From SZAS-79 sp965279075 (GTDB lineage Bacteria; Pseudomonadota; Gammaproteobacteria; Burkholderiales; SG8-39), in NCBI GenBank assembly GCA_965279075.1, contig CBDIHI010000012.1, positions 744,001-808,000 on the forward strand: a DNA stretch of 64,000 nt, given 5' to 3'. Below, piece after piece: positions 16,392-25,258 of the stretch. Position 1 is the first letter of the stretch. Every line of letters starts with the position of its first letter. Position numbers and translations under genes: made by a program. A model generated the notes under the pieces. It did no database searches, was not told the origin of the DNA, and was given only the letters and a program-made list of their open reading frames with translations.

Positions 16392-17013
16392 AGGCACCTA
16401 CCCGAACGACCGTACCGGCCTGCTGCTGGTGGATCCTTACAACGATTTTCTCAGCGAAGGCGGCAAGCTGAATGGCCGCGCCAAGGCTGTGGCCGATGCG
16501 GTGGGCACGGTCGCACACATGAAGGAGATCGTGGCTGCCGCCCGTGCCGCCGGCATTCGCGTCTTCTACGTTCCGCATCATCGCGCGCGGCCGACCGATT
16601 TCGAGGGCTGGAAGCATCCGACGCCCTACCAGCTGGGCGGGCATAAGTTTCAGGTGTTCGCCGAGGGAAGTTGGGGCGGCGAATGGCATCCGGATTTCGT
16701 GCCGAAACCCGGGGACGTTGTGGTGAAAGAGCACTGGTCCTCCAGCGGATTTTCCAACACCGATCTCGACCTTCGATTGAAGCAGCACGGCATCGATCGG
16801 CTGGTGATCATCGGATTGCTCGCCAATACCTGCATCGAATCCACCGCGAAGTTCGCCATGGAGCTCAGCTACCACGTAACGCTGGTGCGAGACGCCACGG
16901 CGGCGTTTTCCACCGAGGCGATGCACGCCGCGCACGAGATCAACGGGCCAACTTACGCGCACGCGATCCTAGCGACGAAGGATCTGCTCGCCGCCCTTCG
17001 GGCCGCTAAGTGA
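16384..17013 (+). CDS. Isochorismatase-like cysteine hydrolase
   Basis: 209 residues of the isochorismatase/nicotinamidase fold. The catalytic triad is visible as Asp17 (LLLVDPYNDF), Lys115 (VVVKEHWSS) and Cys150 (LLANTCIEST). The cis-peptide region is as expected. Substrate cannot be told from sequence. It is the first gene of a co-directional run to 27069, and its start lies in the 17-bp repeat array. A second, more distant member of the superfamily occurs at 23967. Confidence 0.88.
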   Translation: MTTGTYPNDRTGLLLVDPYNDFLSEGGKLNGRAKAVADAVGTVAHMKEIVAAARAAGIRVFYVPHHRARPTDFEGWKHPTPYQLGGHKFQVFAEGSWGGEWHPDFVPKPGDVVVKEHWSSSGFSNTDLDLRLKQHGIDRLVIIGLLANTCIESTAKFAMELSYHVTLVRDATAAFSTEAMHAAHEINGPTYAHAILATKDLLAALRAAK

Positions 17014-17023
17014 GAAGGACATC

Positions 17024-17455
17024 GTGAAGGTCGTCCGGCGTGGTTCCGCGCAATGGCGAAGCGGGCTGAAGGACGGCCGGGGAACGATCTCGACGCAGAG
17101 CGGCGCGCTGAATGCCTATCCCTACGGCTTCGCCAGCCGATTCGAGGGGGTGCCGGGGAGTAACCCCGAAGAGTTGATTGCCGCCGCGCACGCCGCCTGC
17201 TTCACCATGGCGTTGACCCTGATGCTGGGCGAAGAGGGTTTGATTGCGACGCAGATGGAAACCTCAGCCAAGGTCACACTGGAGCAGAAGGACAGCGCCT
17301 TCTTCATCACGACAGTGGAACTTTCACTGCGCGCTGCGATTCCCGGTACCGACCAGGCGAACCTTGAGCGGATTGCGTCAAAAGCCAAGGCGGGTTGTCC
17401 GGTTTCAAAACTTCTTAAGGCGGATATTGTGCTGGAGGCCACGCTGGTCTCTTAA
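17024..17455 (+). CDS. OsmC-family peroxiredoxin
   Basis: 143 residues, normal for the OsmC subfamily. OsmC proteins reduce organic hydroperoxides with two reactive cysteines, here in AHAACFTM and KAGCPVSKLL. GFASRFEGVPGSNPEELIAAAHA is the usual signature stretch. It follows the hydrolase gene after 10 nt, and its stop overlaps the start of the next gene (TAATG). The oxidative-stress role fits the Dps-like and DsbA-like neighbours. Confidence 0.9.
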   Translation: MKVVRRGSAQWRSGLKDGRGTISTQSGALNAYPYGFASRFEGVPGSNPEELIAAAHAACFTMALTLMLGEEGLIATQMETSAKVTLEQKDSAFFITTVELSLRAAIPGTDQANLERIASKAKAGCPVSKLLKADIVLEATLVS

Positions 17456-17862
17456 TGGAGATTGTCACCATGAACCATCTTCATCCATTCGAGCTCGCCG
17501 TTCCTGTGACGGCCGCCGACCATGTCCTAGGCGGCGCGCACGCGCCAGCGACTCTCGCCGAGTATGGCGATTTCGAGTGTCCGAACTGCAAGCAGTCGGC
17601 ACGCGCGGTGAGACGTCTGCCCGAAAAGCACGCAGGGCGTCTGCCCGCGGAGTTCGGTCATTTTCCGCGCGAAGAGGTCTATCCGCCTGCGTTCGGTGCC
17701 GCGCTGGCCGCCGTGGCAGCGGGGGCGCAGGGAAAGATCGGCGGCGCGAACCGCGGCGGCGTGCGCGCGACGCCGACGTTCTTCCGCAGCGGCAAGCTCT
17801 GCGACGTGTCCTCCGGCTTGAAGCACCTGGCGCAAGCCGTCGAATCCGTGATGCGCCGGTGA
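17455..17862 (+). CDS. DsbA-like thioredoxin-fold protein with internal deletion
   Basis: 135 residues; full-length relatives are about 180-220. The front half, TLAEYGDFECPNCKQSARAV, carries a CPNC active site. The text then passes from AAVAAGAQGK straight to NRGGVRATPTFFRSGKL, skipping the helical insertion (roughly 45-55 residues) that normally separates these parts. The frame is kept, so it could still fold as a compact thioredoxin, or be a decaying gene. Start may be ATG 17455 (overlapping the osmC stop) or 17470. No signal peptide is present, so it would be cytoplasmic. Confidence 0.7.
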   Translation: MEIVTMNHLHPFELAVPVTAADHVLGGAHAPATLAEYGDFECPNCKQSARAVRRLPEKHAGRLPAEFGHFPREEVYPPAFGAALAAVAAGAQGKIGGANRGGVRATPTFFRSGKLCDVSSGLKHLAQAVESVMRR

Positions 17863-19814
17863 CGGAGCAAGCCGTCGAGGCGCCGCCGCCGGGCCGCGAA
17901 CAGCTGCTGCACCAGCTCTACGAAGCTGCGGAGCTCGAACACAACCTGATGTGCACCTACCTCTACGCGGCCTTCAGCCTGCGTAGCGGAGAAGGCGAGG
18001 GGCTGTCCGCTGGCGAGTCAGTCGTGGTGGCGCGCTGGCGGCTGGCGATCCTGCGCGTCGCGATCGACGAGATGGGGCACCTGGTAGCAGTTTGGAACAT
18101 CACCTCGGCGCTTGGCGGCTCGCCGCGTTTCGGGCGCGGCAACTTCCCGCTCGATCCAGGCGGCCTGCCCGCGGGGGTGGTGGTGAAGCTCGCGCCGTTC
18201 GGCGAGAGCGTGCTGCAGCATTTCATTTACCTGGAGCGGCCGGAGGGGTCGGCAGAGGCCGAAGGTGAGGGCTTCGCGCCGGAGTATCTTTTCAAGCGTG
18301 CGTACCCGCGGGCAATGTTGACGCCGATGCCGATGGACTATGAAACGGTGGGCTCATTTTATGCGTCGCTCGGCGACAGCCTGTACCGCTTCGTGGCGCG
18401 CCTAGGTGAGGCCAGCGCGTTCTGCGGGGATCCGGCGCTGCAACTTTCCCAGACAGAGACCAGTCTCTCGGGCGCGCAGCGGGTCGTGTGCGAGAAAACT
18501 GCGCAGGCTTCGTTCCGTGCGATCGTCGAGCAGGGCGAAGGCGCGCCGGCGGATTCCGAGCAGTCGCATTTCCAGCGCTTCCTCGCCATACGGGCGGAAT
18601 ATCGCGAACTCAAGTCGGCCAACCCGGCTTTCGAGCCTGCCTTTCCGGCCGCGGTGAATCCGGTTCTCCGGCGCTCGGTCGTGCTCGGGAAGCGTGTCTG
18701 GCTGGAAGACGCGGACGCGGCTACGACGGTTGACCTCGCCAATGCCTGCTACGCACTGATGCTGCGCCTGATCGCGTACTCGTATGCAGTTCCGGCGACG
18801 CGGCCGGGGAAAGCGCTGTCGGTGGATCTCGCGCTCGGCCTTATGCGCGCCGTCACACACCTGGCGGAGCGCGCCGCCCGCTTGCCGGCGGGGCCGTCCA
18901 ACCCGCATTGCAACGCGGGCATGTCCTTTTCCGCGCTTCGGGACGCGGCGCCGCTGCCGCCGGGTGTTGCCGCGGAACGTTTTTTTGTCGAGCGCATCCG
19001 TGAACTGGATGCTGCAGCCGATTTGCTGGCGGAGGCGGGCGATGTGCGCAGCATTGCCGCCGCCGGGGTGCTGGCCGATCTCCTGCGGCGCGCGACTCGC
19101 GGCTTTGAGGCCGCTTCGACCGTGCAACCAACCGCGGCTCCATTGTCAGCGCAGGCTGCGCCGGTACCTGTCACGGTCGATGGCTTGGACGAAATCGAGA
19201 GCAAACGCCTGACATTGATCTATGACGGCAGGAAATGCATCCATTCGCGCCACTGTGTCACCGATGCTCCGACGGTCTTCCTCGCCAACGTGAAGGGGCC
19301 CTGGATCCATCCGGACGCTGTCCATGCCGAAGTGCTGATGCGCGTCGCGAACGTCTGTCCGTCCGGGGCGATCCGTTACCGGCGTAAGGACGGCGGGCCC
19401 GATGAAACTGCGCCGCCCGTCAACCTCATTGCGTTGCGCGAAGCGGGACCTTATGCCGTGCGCGCCGACCTCTGGCTGGAGGGCCGGCCGGCGCATTTCC
19501 GCGCCACGCTTTGCCGCTGCGGCGCGTCTAAGAACAAGCCGTATTGCGACGGCTCTCACCAGGCCGCCGGTTTTGCCGCGAGCGGCGAGCCCGCCATCGG
19601 GCAGACCGAAATGCTCGCCGTGCGCGATGGCCCGCTGGCGATAGATCCGGAAACCGACGGTCCGCTGCAGTTGCGCGGCAACCTCGAAATCACCGCAGGC
19701 TCCGGGCGCGTCGTCGCGCGCGTGAAGCAGGCGCGCCTTTGCCGCTGTGGCGGGAGCAATGCCAAGCCGTTCTGCGACGGGACCCACGCGCGCATCGGCT
19801 TTCAGTCCAGCTGA
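17859..19814 (+). CDS. Ferritin-like / [4Fe-4S] / double CDGSH fusion protein
   Basis: 651 residues in four parts. Residues about 8-310 look like the ferritin-like domain seen in VioB-related proteins (LLHQLYEAAELEHNLMCTYL, AIDEMGHLVAVWN). Residues about 450-515 resemble the divergent Fer4_19 domain (IYDGRKCIHSRHC ... VCPSGAI). Two CDGSH iron-sulfur motifs follow, CRCGASKNKPYCDGSH near 551 and CRCGGSNAKPFCDGTH near 627. GTG 17859 overlaps the previous stop (GTGA). This would hold a di-iron centre and up to three FeS clusters in one chain. An electron-transfer or oxidative-modification role is inferred; substrate unknown. Confidence 0.85.
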   Translation: MTEQAVEAPPPGREQLLHQLYEAAELEHNLMCTYLYAAFSLRSGEGEGLSAGESVVVARWRLAILRVAIDEMGHLVAVWNITSALGGSPRFGRGNFPLDPGGLPAGVVVKLAPFGESVLQHFIYLERPEGSAEAEGEGFAPEYLFKRAYPRAMLTPMPMDYETVGSFYASLGDSLYRFVARLGEASAFCGDPALQLSQTETSLSGAQRVVCEKTAQASFRAIVEQGEGAPADSEQSHFQRFLAIRAEYRELKSANPAFEPAFPAAVNPVLRRSVVLGKRVWLEDADAATTVDLANACYALMLRLIAYSYAVPATRPGKALSVDLALGLMRAVTHLAERAARLPAGPSNPHCNAGMSFSALRDAAPLPPGVAAERFFVERIRELDAAADLLAEAGDVRSIAAAGVLADLLRRATRGFEAASTVQPTAAPLSAQAAPVPVTVDGLDEIESKRLTLIYDGRKCIHSRHCVTDAPTVFLANVKGPWIHPDAVHAEVLMRVANVCPSGAIRYRRKDGGPDETAPPVNLIALREAGPYAVRADLWLEGRPAHFRATLCRCGASKNKPYCDGSHQAAGFAASGEPAIGQTEMLAVRDGPLAIDPETDGPLQLRGNLEITAGSGRVVARVKQARLCRCGGSNAKPFCDGTHARIGFQSS

Positions 19815-19942
19815 TGGCGGTCCGGCAGTTGCGGCCGCAACAGACGGAATTCTCCTGACATAAAGCATCGCCCGTGCGACACGCGCGGGATATGCGCGCG
19901 GCCGACACTGCATGTGCGGACACAAACAATGGGAGTTCAATC

Positions 19943-20911
19943 ATGACCGTCAACGCATCTCGTCGAAACGTTCTTGCGGGCGGCGCCGGACTGGCAGCCG
20001 CTGCCGGCCTCGCGGCCGCTACCGCAGCAGCGCCCAGGGGCGCGATCGCCGCAACCTCCGCCGACCAGCACAGGGAGACCCGAACCATGAGCACCATCAC
20101 CACCAAAGACGGCACGACCATCTATTTCAAGGACTGGGGTAAGGGGCAGCCGGTGGTGTTCAGCCACGGTTGGCCGCTCAGTTCGGATGCCTGGGAGGCA
20201 CAGATGTTCTTCCTCGCCTCCAACGGCTACCGCTGCATCGCCCACGACCGGCGTGGCCACGGCCGCTCTAGCCAGCCGTGGGACGGCAACAACATGGACA
20301 CCTATGCCGATGACCTAGCGGAACTGCTCAACGCGCTCGACGTCAAGGGCGCCACGCTGATCGGCCACTCCACCGGTGGTGGCGAAGTCGCACGCTACAT
20401 CGGCCGCCACGGCAGCAAGCGTGTCGCCAAGGCCGTGCTGATGGGCGCGGTGCCGCCGATCATGGTGAAAACGCCGTCCAATCCCGGCGGCCTGCCGATC
20501 GAAGTGTTCGACGGTTTCCGGAAGGCCTATCTCGCCGACCGGGCGCAGTTTTTCCTCGATATTGCGAGCGGTCCGTTCTTCGGCTTCAACCGCCCGGGCG
20601 TCAAGGTGTCGCAGGGGATCATCCAGACCTGGTGGCTGCAGGGCATGATGTGCGGCCACAAGAACGGCTACGACTGCATCAAGGCGTTCTCGGAAACGGA
20701 TTTCACCGGGGACCTCAGGAAATTCGACATGCCAACGCTGATCATCCACGGCGACGACGACCAGATCGTGCCGATCGGCGCCGCCGCCATGCTGTCCTCG
20801 AAGCTGGTCAAAGGCGCGCAGCTCAAGATCTACAAGGGCGGCTCGCACAGCCTGGGCGATACCAGCAAGGACCAGCTGAACGCAGACCTACTCGCGTTCC
20901 TCAAGTCGTAA
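19943..20911 (+). CDS. Alpha/beta hydrolase, non-haem chloroperoxidase type, Tat-exported
   Basis: 322 residues. An N-terminal twin-arginine signal (ASRRNVLAGGAGLAAAAGLA) leads into a chloroperoxidase/esterase fold: ITTKDGTTIYFKDWGKGQPV, FSHGWPLSSDAWE, DRRGHGRSSQPW, nucleophile Ser in LIGHSTGGGE, Asp in IIHGDDDQIVP, His in GGSHSLGD. Start ATG 19943 follows GGGAG and gives the complete Tat signal. A second Met (20088) would give the unexported form common for this family. Placed in the stress/hydrolase run; substrate unknown. Confidence 0.87.
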   Translation: MTVNASRRNVLAGGAGLAAAAGLAAATAAAPRGAIAATSADQHRETRTMSTITTKDGTTIYFKDWGKGQPVVFSHGWPLSSDAWEAQMFFLASNGYRCIAHDRRGHGRSSQPWDGNNMDTYADDLAELLNALDVKGATLIGHSTGGGEVARYIGRHGSKRVAKAVLMGAVPPIMVKTPSNPGGLPIEVFDGFRKAYLADRAQFFLDIASGPFFGFNRPGVKVSQGIIQTWWLQGMMCGHKNGYDCIKAFSETDFTGDLRKFDMPTLIIHGDDDQIVPIGAAAMLSSKLVKGAQLKIYKGGSHSLGDTSKDQLNADLLAFLKS

Positions 20912-20935
20912 GTTCCTTCCATCAAGGAGACAGTC

Positions 20936-21787
20936 ATGACGCAGGCGTTGGCGCAGGTGATGCAACACGAGGAAAAAATAAAATCGGCGGACGGCATGAG
21001 CATTTTCGTGCGGTCGTGGCGTCCCGAGGGCAAGGCGCGCGGCGTCGTCGCCATCTGCCACGGCGTCAAGTCCCACAGCGGCTACTACGGCTGGGCGGCG
21101 GAACAGCTGGTCGAGAGCGGGCTGGCGGTATACGCGCTGGATCTGCGCGGCCGCGGCAAGTCTGACGGCGAGCGCTTCTACATCGAGAAGCTTGACGACT
21201 ACCTGAACGACTTGGATGCTCTTATCAGGCTAGCGAAGTCCCGGGAGCAAGGCTTGCCGTTGTTCTTGCTCGGTCACAGCGCTGGCGGAGTGGTCTCATC
21301 GACCTACGCGCTGGAGCACCAGGCCGAACTGGCCGGACTGATCTGCGAGAGTTTCGCCTTCCAGGTCTACGCGCCCGACTTCGCGCTCGCGGTACTCAAG
21401 GGCCTGAGCCACGTCGCGCCGCATGCGCATGTCCTGGACCTGAAAACGCAGGATTTCTCCCGCGATCCTCGCGCCGTGCAGTCCATGCTCGACGACCCGC
21501 TCATCGCGCACGAGGTCCAGCCCACCCGGACGGTGGCCGAACTGGTGCGCGCCGACGAGCGGCTCAAGCGCGAGTTCCCGCTCATCAAGCTGCCCGTATT
21601 CATTCTCCACGGCACCGCGGACAAGGTCACGAAGCCGGGCGGCAGCCAGCTCTTCTATGACACGGCAGGTTCGAAGGACAAAAAGCTGAAGCTTTACGAG
21701 GGGCACTTTCACGACCTGCTGAACGACTTCGGAAGGGAGACGGTCATGGCGGACATCAAGGGCTGGATTGAAGCGCGCCTCCCGTAG
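20936..21787 (+). CDS. Alpha/beta hydrolase, monoacylglycerol-lipase type
   Basis: 283 residues of the Hydrolase_4/lysophospholipase family. Landmarks are ICHGVKSHSGYYGWAAEQL, ALDLRGRGKSDGERFYI, nucleophile Ser in LLGHSAGGVVSS, Asp in FILHGTADKVTKP and His in YEGHFHDLLND. ATG 20936 has AAGGAGACAGTC upstream. No signal peptide; cytoplasmic ester hydrolysis is likely. Lies 24 nt after the chloroperoxidase-type gene. Confidence 0.88.
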   Translation: MTQALAQVMQHEEKIKSADGMSIFVRSWRPEGKARGVVAICHGVKSHSGYYGWAAEQLVESGLAVYALDLRGRGKSDGERFYIEKLDDYLNDLDALIRLAKSREQGLPLFLLGHSAGGVVSSTYALEHQAELAGLICESFAFQVYAPDFALAVLKGLSHVAPHAHVLDLKTQDFSRDPRAVQSMLDDPLIAHEVQPTRTVAELVRADERLKREFPLIKLPVFILHGTADKVTKPGGSQLFYDTAGSKDKKLKLYEGHFHDLLNDFGRETVMADIKGWIEARLP

Positions 21788-21800
21788 CGCTCGGCATGGC

Positions 21801-22364
21801 ATGGCGATCGGAGGGGATGTGCCGACGTACAGGCTCCAAACAGAGGTGCCTCTGCTCGACGAAGTCCTCGGTTTCCATGCAGCCGAACTTGGCAAAGACT
21901 TCGCCGGGTACCGGAACCACGCCTATCGCGTCGTCAATTTCTGCACGGCGTTGCGGAGAGAGGATCCGGCGTCGACGCAGAAGATCGTGCTTGCCGCCGC
22001 CTTTCACGATCTCGGCATTTGGACGGACGGCAGCTTTGATTACCTGGCCCCGTCCGAGAAACTGGTGCGAGTCCATCTCGACAGGAACGGTAAAGGAGAG
22101 TGGGCGCAGGAGATCGCGGAAATGATTCAGCAGCATCACAAGATCACGCGAGTTCAATCGAATCCGGACGGATTGGTAGAAACATTTCGCAAGGCCGACT
22201 GGGTGGATGTTTCGCGAGGCATCACTTTCGGGCTGCCGCGCAGCTTCTTGGTAGAAGTGTTCTCGGCATTTCCGAACGCGGGTTTTCACATGTGCCTGGT
22301 CCGGCTCGCGATGCGGCGCTTCGTGCGACACCCGCTTAACCCTCTGCCCATGATCCGGCTTTAG
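21801..22364 (+). CDS. HD-domain phosphohydrolase-like protein
   Basis: 187 residues. Metal-binding pattern of the HD superfamily: YRNHAYRV (His), LAAAFHDLGIW (His-Asp) and a later Asp in FRKADWVDVS. HD proteins are often nucleotide phosphohydrolases; the substrate is not deducible. Start is uncertain: ATG 21801 is used here, TTG 21768 would overlap the previous gene, and GTG 21819 follows GGAGGGG closely. It lies in the same co-directional run. Confidence 0.75.
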   Translation: MAIGGDVPTYRLQTEVPLLDEVLGFHAAELGKDFAGYRNHAYRVVNFCTALRREDPASTQKIVLAAAFHDLGIWTDGSFDYLAPSEKLVRVHLDRNGKGEWAQEIAEMIQQHHKITRVQSNPDGLVETFRKADWVDVSRGITFGLPRSFLVEVFSAFPNAGFHMCLVRLAMRRFVRHPLNPLPMIRL

Positions 22365-22394
22365 CCATCAACCAAGGGAATGGGGGAAACCAAC

Positions 22395-23321
22395 ATGAAC
22401 GCTTTTCGCCATGTGTCAGTCACGGGAATCCTGGCTTGCATGATCGCAATGACAGTACTGTTCGGCGGCCGCGCGGCGGCGCAGACGGCGGCAAAAGCGC
22501 GCACGCAGTACGTTGAAGTACAGGGCGCAAAGATCGCATTCCGGACGATCGGCGAGGGCAGCTCTCTGCTGCTTGCCACCCGCATGCGCGGCACACTGGA
22601 CACTTGGGATCCATTGTTCTTGGACCAGCTCGCAAAGACGCACCGGGTTATCACCTTCGACTATCCCGGGATCGGCTACTCCTCAGGGGCGCTGCCTGGC
22701 GACATGCGCGATGTGGCGGCGCTTGTGAATGATCTTTCGGAGGCGCTTGGACTAAAGAAAATCGCGATCCTCGGCTGGTCTTGGGGCGGCCTCGTGGCGC
22801 AGGCGACGTTGCTCCATCACCCCGAACTCGTTTCACACGCTATCATCGTTGGCAGCGCGCCTCCGGGCCGCAGCAACGCGCCGATTCAGCCGTCCTGGCT
22901 CGAGCGCGCACTCAAACCTGTCAACGATCTCGCCGATGAAGAGATCCTGTTCTTCGAGCCGAAGTCGGAGGTGAGCCGCGAGGCGGCTCGCAAGTCCCAT
23001 GAGCGCATTTATGCGCGGCCGGGCGTGGCTACTCGAATCCCCTCGGCGCTGCCAGAGATCCAGGCTTACCTCAAGGTAGCCGACGGTGTGCGCGAGGATG
23101 TCGCAGGCCGCCGAGAGGCGCTCACTAAGACTCGCATCCCGATCTTGGTTCTTTGCGGGGACAACGACCCCAGCGTTCCCGCCGCCAACTGGTATCCGCT
23201 CATCGGACGCATCCCACGCGGCCAGTTCATTGTGCTGCCGGAGTCCGGGCATGGGCCGCAGCACCAGTATCCGGAATTGTCCGCCCACTACATCACGGCG
23301 TTCCTACGCGATGGCCGGTGA
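22395..23321 (+). CDS. Secreted alpha/beta hydrolase
   Basis: 308 residues. Sec-type signal peptide (VTGILACMIAMTVLFGGRAAAQ) then an alpha/beta hydrolase: KIAFRTIGEGSSLLLATRMRG, FDYPGIGYSSG, nucleophile Ser in ILGWSWGGLVAQ (GWSWGG type), Asp in LVLCGDNDPSVP, His in PESGHGPQHQYP. ATG 22395 follows GGGGGAAACCAAC. It is the third alpha/beta hydrolase of the run and the clear periplasmic one. Confidence 0.85.
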   Translation: MNAFRHVSVTGILACMIAMTVLFGGRAAAQTAAKARTQYVEVQGAKIAFRTIGEGSSLLLATRMRGTLDTWDPLFLDQLAKTHRVITFDYPGIGYSSGALPGDMRDVAALVNDLSEALGLKKIAILGWSWGGLVAQATLLHHPELVSHAIIVGSAPPGRSNAPIQPSWLERALKPVNDLADEEILFFEPKSEVSREAARKSHERIYARPGVATRIPSALPEIQAYLKVADGVREDVAGRREALTKTRIPILVLCGDNDPSVPAANWYPLIGRIPRGQFIVLPESGHGPQHQYPELSAHYITAFLRDGR

Positions 23322-23413
23322 CCGATGACGATTGACACGAATTGGCGCATTCCCGTCATGGGCGCGACCCACGCCGCGGACAGAATGCCCGCATTGGACA
23401 AGGGAGAAACGAC

Positions 23414-23944
23414 ATGAAGTCGGAATCCGCCCGGGCTCTGCGCAAAGCGCCCATCAACACGCCGACCAGCCTCGGCGCCGCGGCAACGCGGGACCTATCG
23501 GGCGCGCTCAACCTGCTGCTCGCCGACCTCTACGCGCTCTGGTTCAAGACCAAGAACTTCCACTGGCACGTCTCCGGGCCGCATTTCCGCGACTACCACG
23601 AACTGCTGGACGAGCAGGCCGATCAGATCTACGCCGTTACCGACGTCGTCGCCGAGCGTGTGCGAAAGGTGGGCGGCTCGACGCTGCGTTCTATCGGACA
23701 CATTGCGAAGCTACAGCGCGTGCTGGACAACGATGCGGACTATGTCTCGCCGCTCGACATGCTGGCCGAGCTGCGCGAGGACAACCAGAGACTCGCGGCG
23801 CACCTGCGTGCGGCGCACGCGGTCTGCGACGAGCACGGCGACATCGCGACCGCGAGCTTTTTGGAAGTGTGGATCGACGAAGCCGAGAAGCGCACCTGGT
23901 TCCTGTTCGAGGCGAGCCGCAGGGGCGACGCGCCCGGACGCTGA
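23414..23944 (+). CDS. Dps-like ferritin (DNA-starvation/peroxide protection)
   Basis: 176 residues. The four-helix Dps fold is shown by ADLYALWFKTKNFHWHVSGPHFRDYHELLDEQADQIY, the stretch carrying the intersubunit ferroxidase ligands, and by the closing helix SFLEVWIDEAEKRTWFL. ATG 23414 with AGGGAGAAACGAC upstream. Such proteins store iron and consume hydrogen peroxide. Fits with OsmC in the same run. Confidence 0.9.
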   Translation: MKSESARALRKAPINTPTSLGAAATRDLSGALNLLLADLYALWFKTKNFHWHVSGPHFRDYHELLDEQADQIYAVTDVVAERVRKVGGSTLRSIGHIAKLQRVLDNDADYVSPLDMLAELREDNQRLAAHLRAAHAVCDEHGDIATASFLEVWIDEAEKRTWFLFEASRRGDAPGR

Positions 23945-23966
23945 TTTCCACCCAAAGGAGAACCAC

Positions 23967-24656
23967 ATGACCCGTCCAAAACTGAGCGAAAAGGGCCTGC
24001 TCACCCCCGACAACTGCATGGTCGCGATCATCGACCTGCAGCCGCAGATGCTGTTCGGTGTCGCCAACTTCGATCGCCAGAGCATCATTAACAACAACCT
24101 GGTGTTGACCAAGTCGGCGCGCGTGTTCGACGTGCCGGTGGTGCTGTCTACTGTCGAGAGCAAGGGGTTCAGCGGCTTTATGTGGCCACAGGTCCAGGCT
24201 ATTTTCGCCGGCCAGACGCCGATCGAGCGCTCGACCATGAATTCCTGGGACGACGAGAACTTCGTCGCCGCGGTGAAAAAGACCGGCCGCAAGAAGATCG
24301 TACTGGCAGGCCTGTGGACCGAGACCTGTGTCGCGCTCCCCACGGTGCAGGCGATCCACGACGGCTATGAGGTCTACGTGGTCGAGGATTGCTGCGGCGA
24401 CGTGAGCGACCTTTCGCACCGCAACGCTATGCAGCGCGTGATCCAGGCGGGCGCCAAGCCGGTCACCGCGCTGTCGGTGATGCTCGAATGGCAGCGCGAC
24501 TGGGCCCACAAGGGCACCTACGACGCAGTTATGGATATCGTGAAGACCCATTGCGGCGCCTACGGGGCCGGCGTCGAGTACGCCTACACCATGGTGCATG
24601 GTGCGCCGGCGACGAAGTTTCCGGATTACAAGATTCCCGAGGCTGCGCACGCGTGA
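23967..24656 (+). CDS. YcaC-like isochorismatase-superfamily hydrolase
   Basis: 229 residues. VAIIDLQPQMLFGVANFDRQ (Asp23) and VLAGLWTETCVALPTVQAI (Cys121) mark the YcaC branch; the middle catalytic region reads TPIERSTMNSWDD. ATG 23967 has AAAGGAGAACCAC upstream. YcaC relatives are hydrolases of unsettled substrate, often induced under stress. Its stop overlaps the next gene (GTGA). Confidence 0.87.
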   Translation: MTRPKLSEKGLLTPDNCMVAIIDLQPQMLFGVANFDRQSIINNNLVLTKSARVFDVPVVLSTVESKGFSGFMWPQVQAIFAGQTPIERSTMNSWDDENFVAAVKKTGRKKIVLAGLWTETCVALPTVQAIHDGYEVYVVEDCCGDVSDLSHRNAMQRVIQAGAKPVTALSVMLEWQRDWAHKGTYDAVMDIVKTHCGAYGAGVEYAYTMVHGAPATKFPDYKIPEAAHA

Positions 24657-25258
24657 GGAGCGTGGAGCAGCCGATCGACACGCAAACGCCGGTGCAAGGG
24701 TTCGATTCTGTCGAACCGGCGGGCGGTCCCATAACGGTCGTCGTCCGCAGACGTGTTAAGACGGGTTCGGAGGCGGGTTTCGAAACCTCGATGCGGGAGT
24801 TCATCGCCTTCGCGCTGGCCTCTCCTGGCAATCTCGGCATCCACGTAATCCGGCCCGATCCAGGCGAATCGCGCGAATACACCGTCGTCGACCGCTTCGC
24901 CGATCAGTCCGCACGCGAGGCTTTCAAGCGCTCTTCGGGCTATGGGGAGTGGATGCGCAGGCTGCGGGCCTTTACTGAGGAAGAGCCCCACATCAAGGAA
25001 CTGGGCGGACTCGCGGGCTGGTTCACGCTGCCCGGGCAGCCGCATGTAGGGCCGCCTCCGCGCTACAAGATGGCGGTGGCGACCTTCATAGGTGCCTATC
25101 CGCTTACGTCGGCCTTGCCACCGCTTGGCACATTCTTGCTGCCCGGATGGCACCCTTTGCTTACCAACGTGATTGTCACCGCTCTGATCGTGATTGCCCT
25201 CACTTGGCTGATCATGCCGAACCTCACCCGCCTGTTGAAAGCTTGGTTGTTTAAATGA
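24653..25258 (+). CDS. Antibiotic-biosynthesis-monooxygenase-fold membrane protein
   Basis: 201 residues. The N-terminal half is an ABM ferredoxin-like domain (ITVVVRRRVKTGSEAGFETSMREF ... YTVVDRFADQSAREAFKRS). The C-terminal half has two hydrophobic helices (MAVATFIGAYPLTSALPPLG and VIVTALIVIALTWLIM), so the ABM domain is probably held at the membrane. GTG 24653 overlaps the previous stop; GTG 24662 is an alternative. The two-helix tail on an ABM domain occurs in a known but uncharacterised family. Confidence 0.8.
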   Translation: MRSVEQPIDTQTPVQGFDSVEPAGGPITVVVRRRVKTGSEAGFETSMREFIAFALASPGNLGIHVIRPDPGESREYTVVDRFADQSAREAFKRSSGYGEWMRRLRAFTEEEPHIKELGGLAGWFTLPGQPHVGPPPRYKMAVATFIGAYPLTSALPPLGTFLLPGWHPLLTNVIVTALIVIALTWLIMPNLTRLLKAWLFK

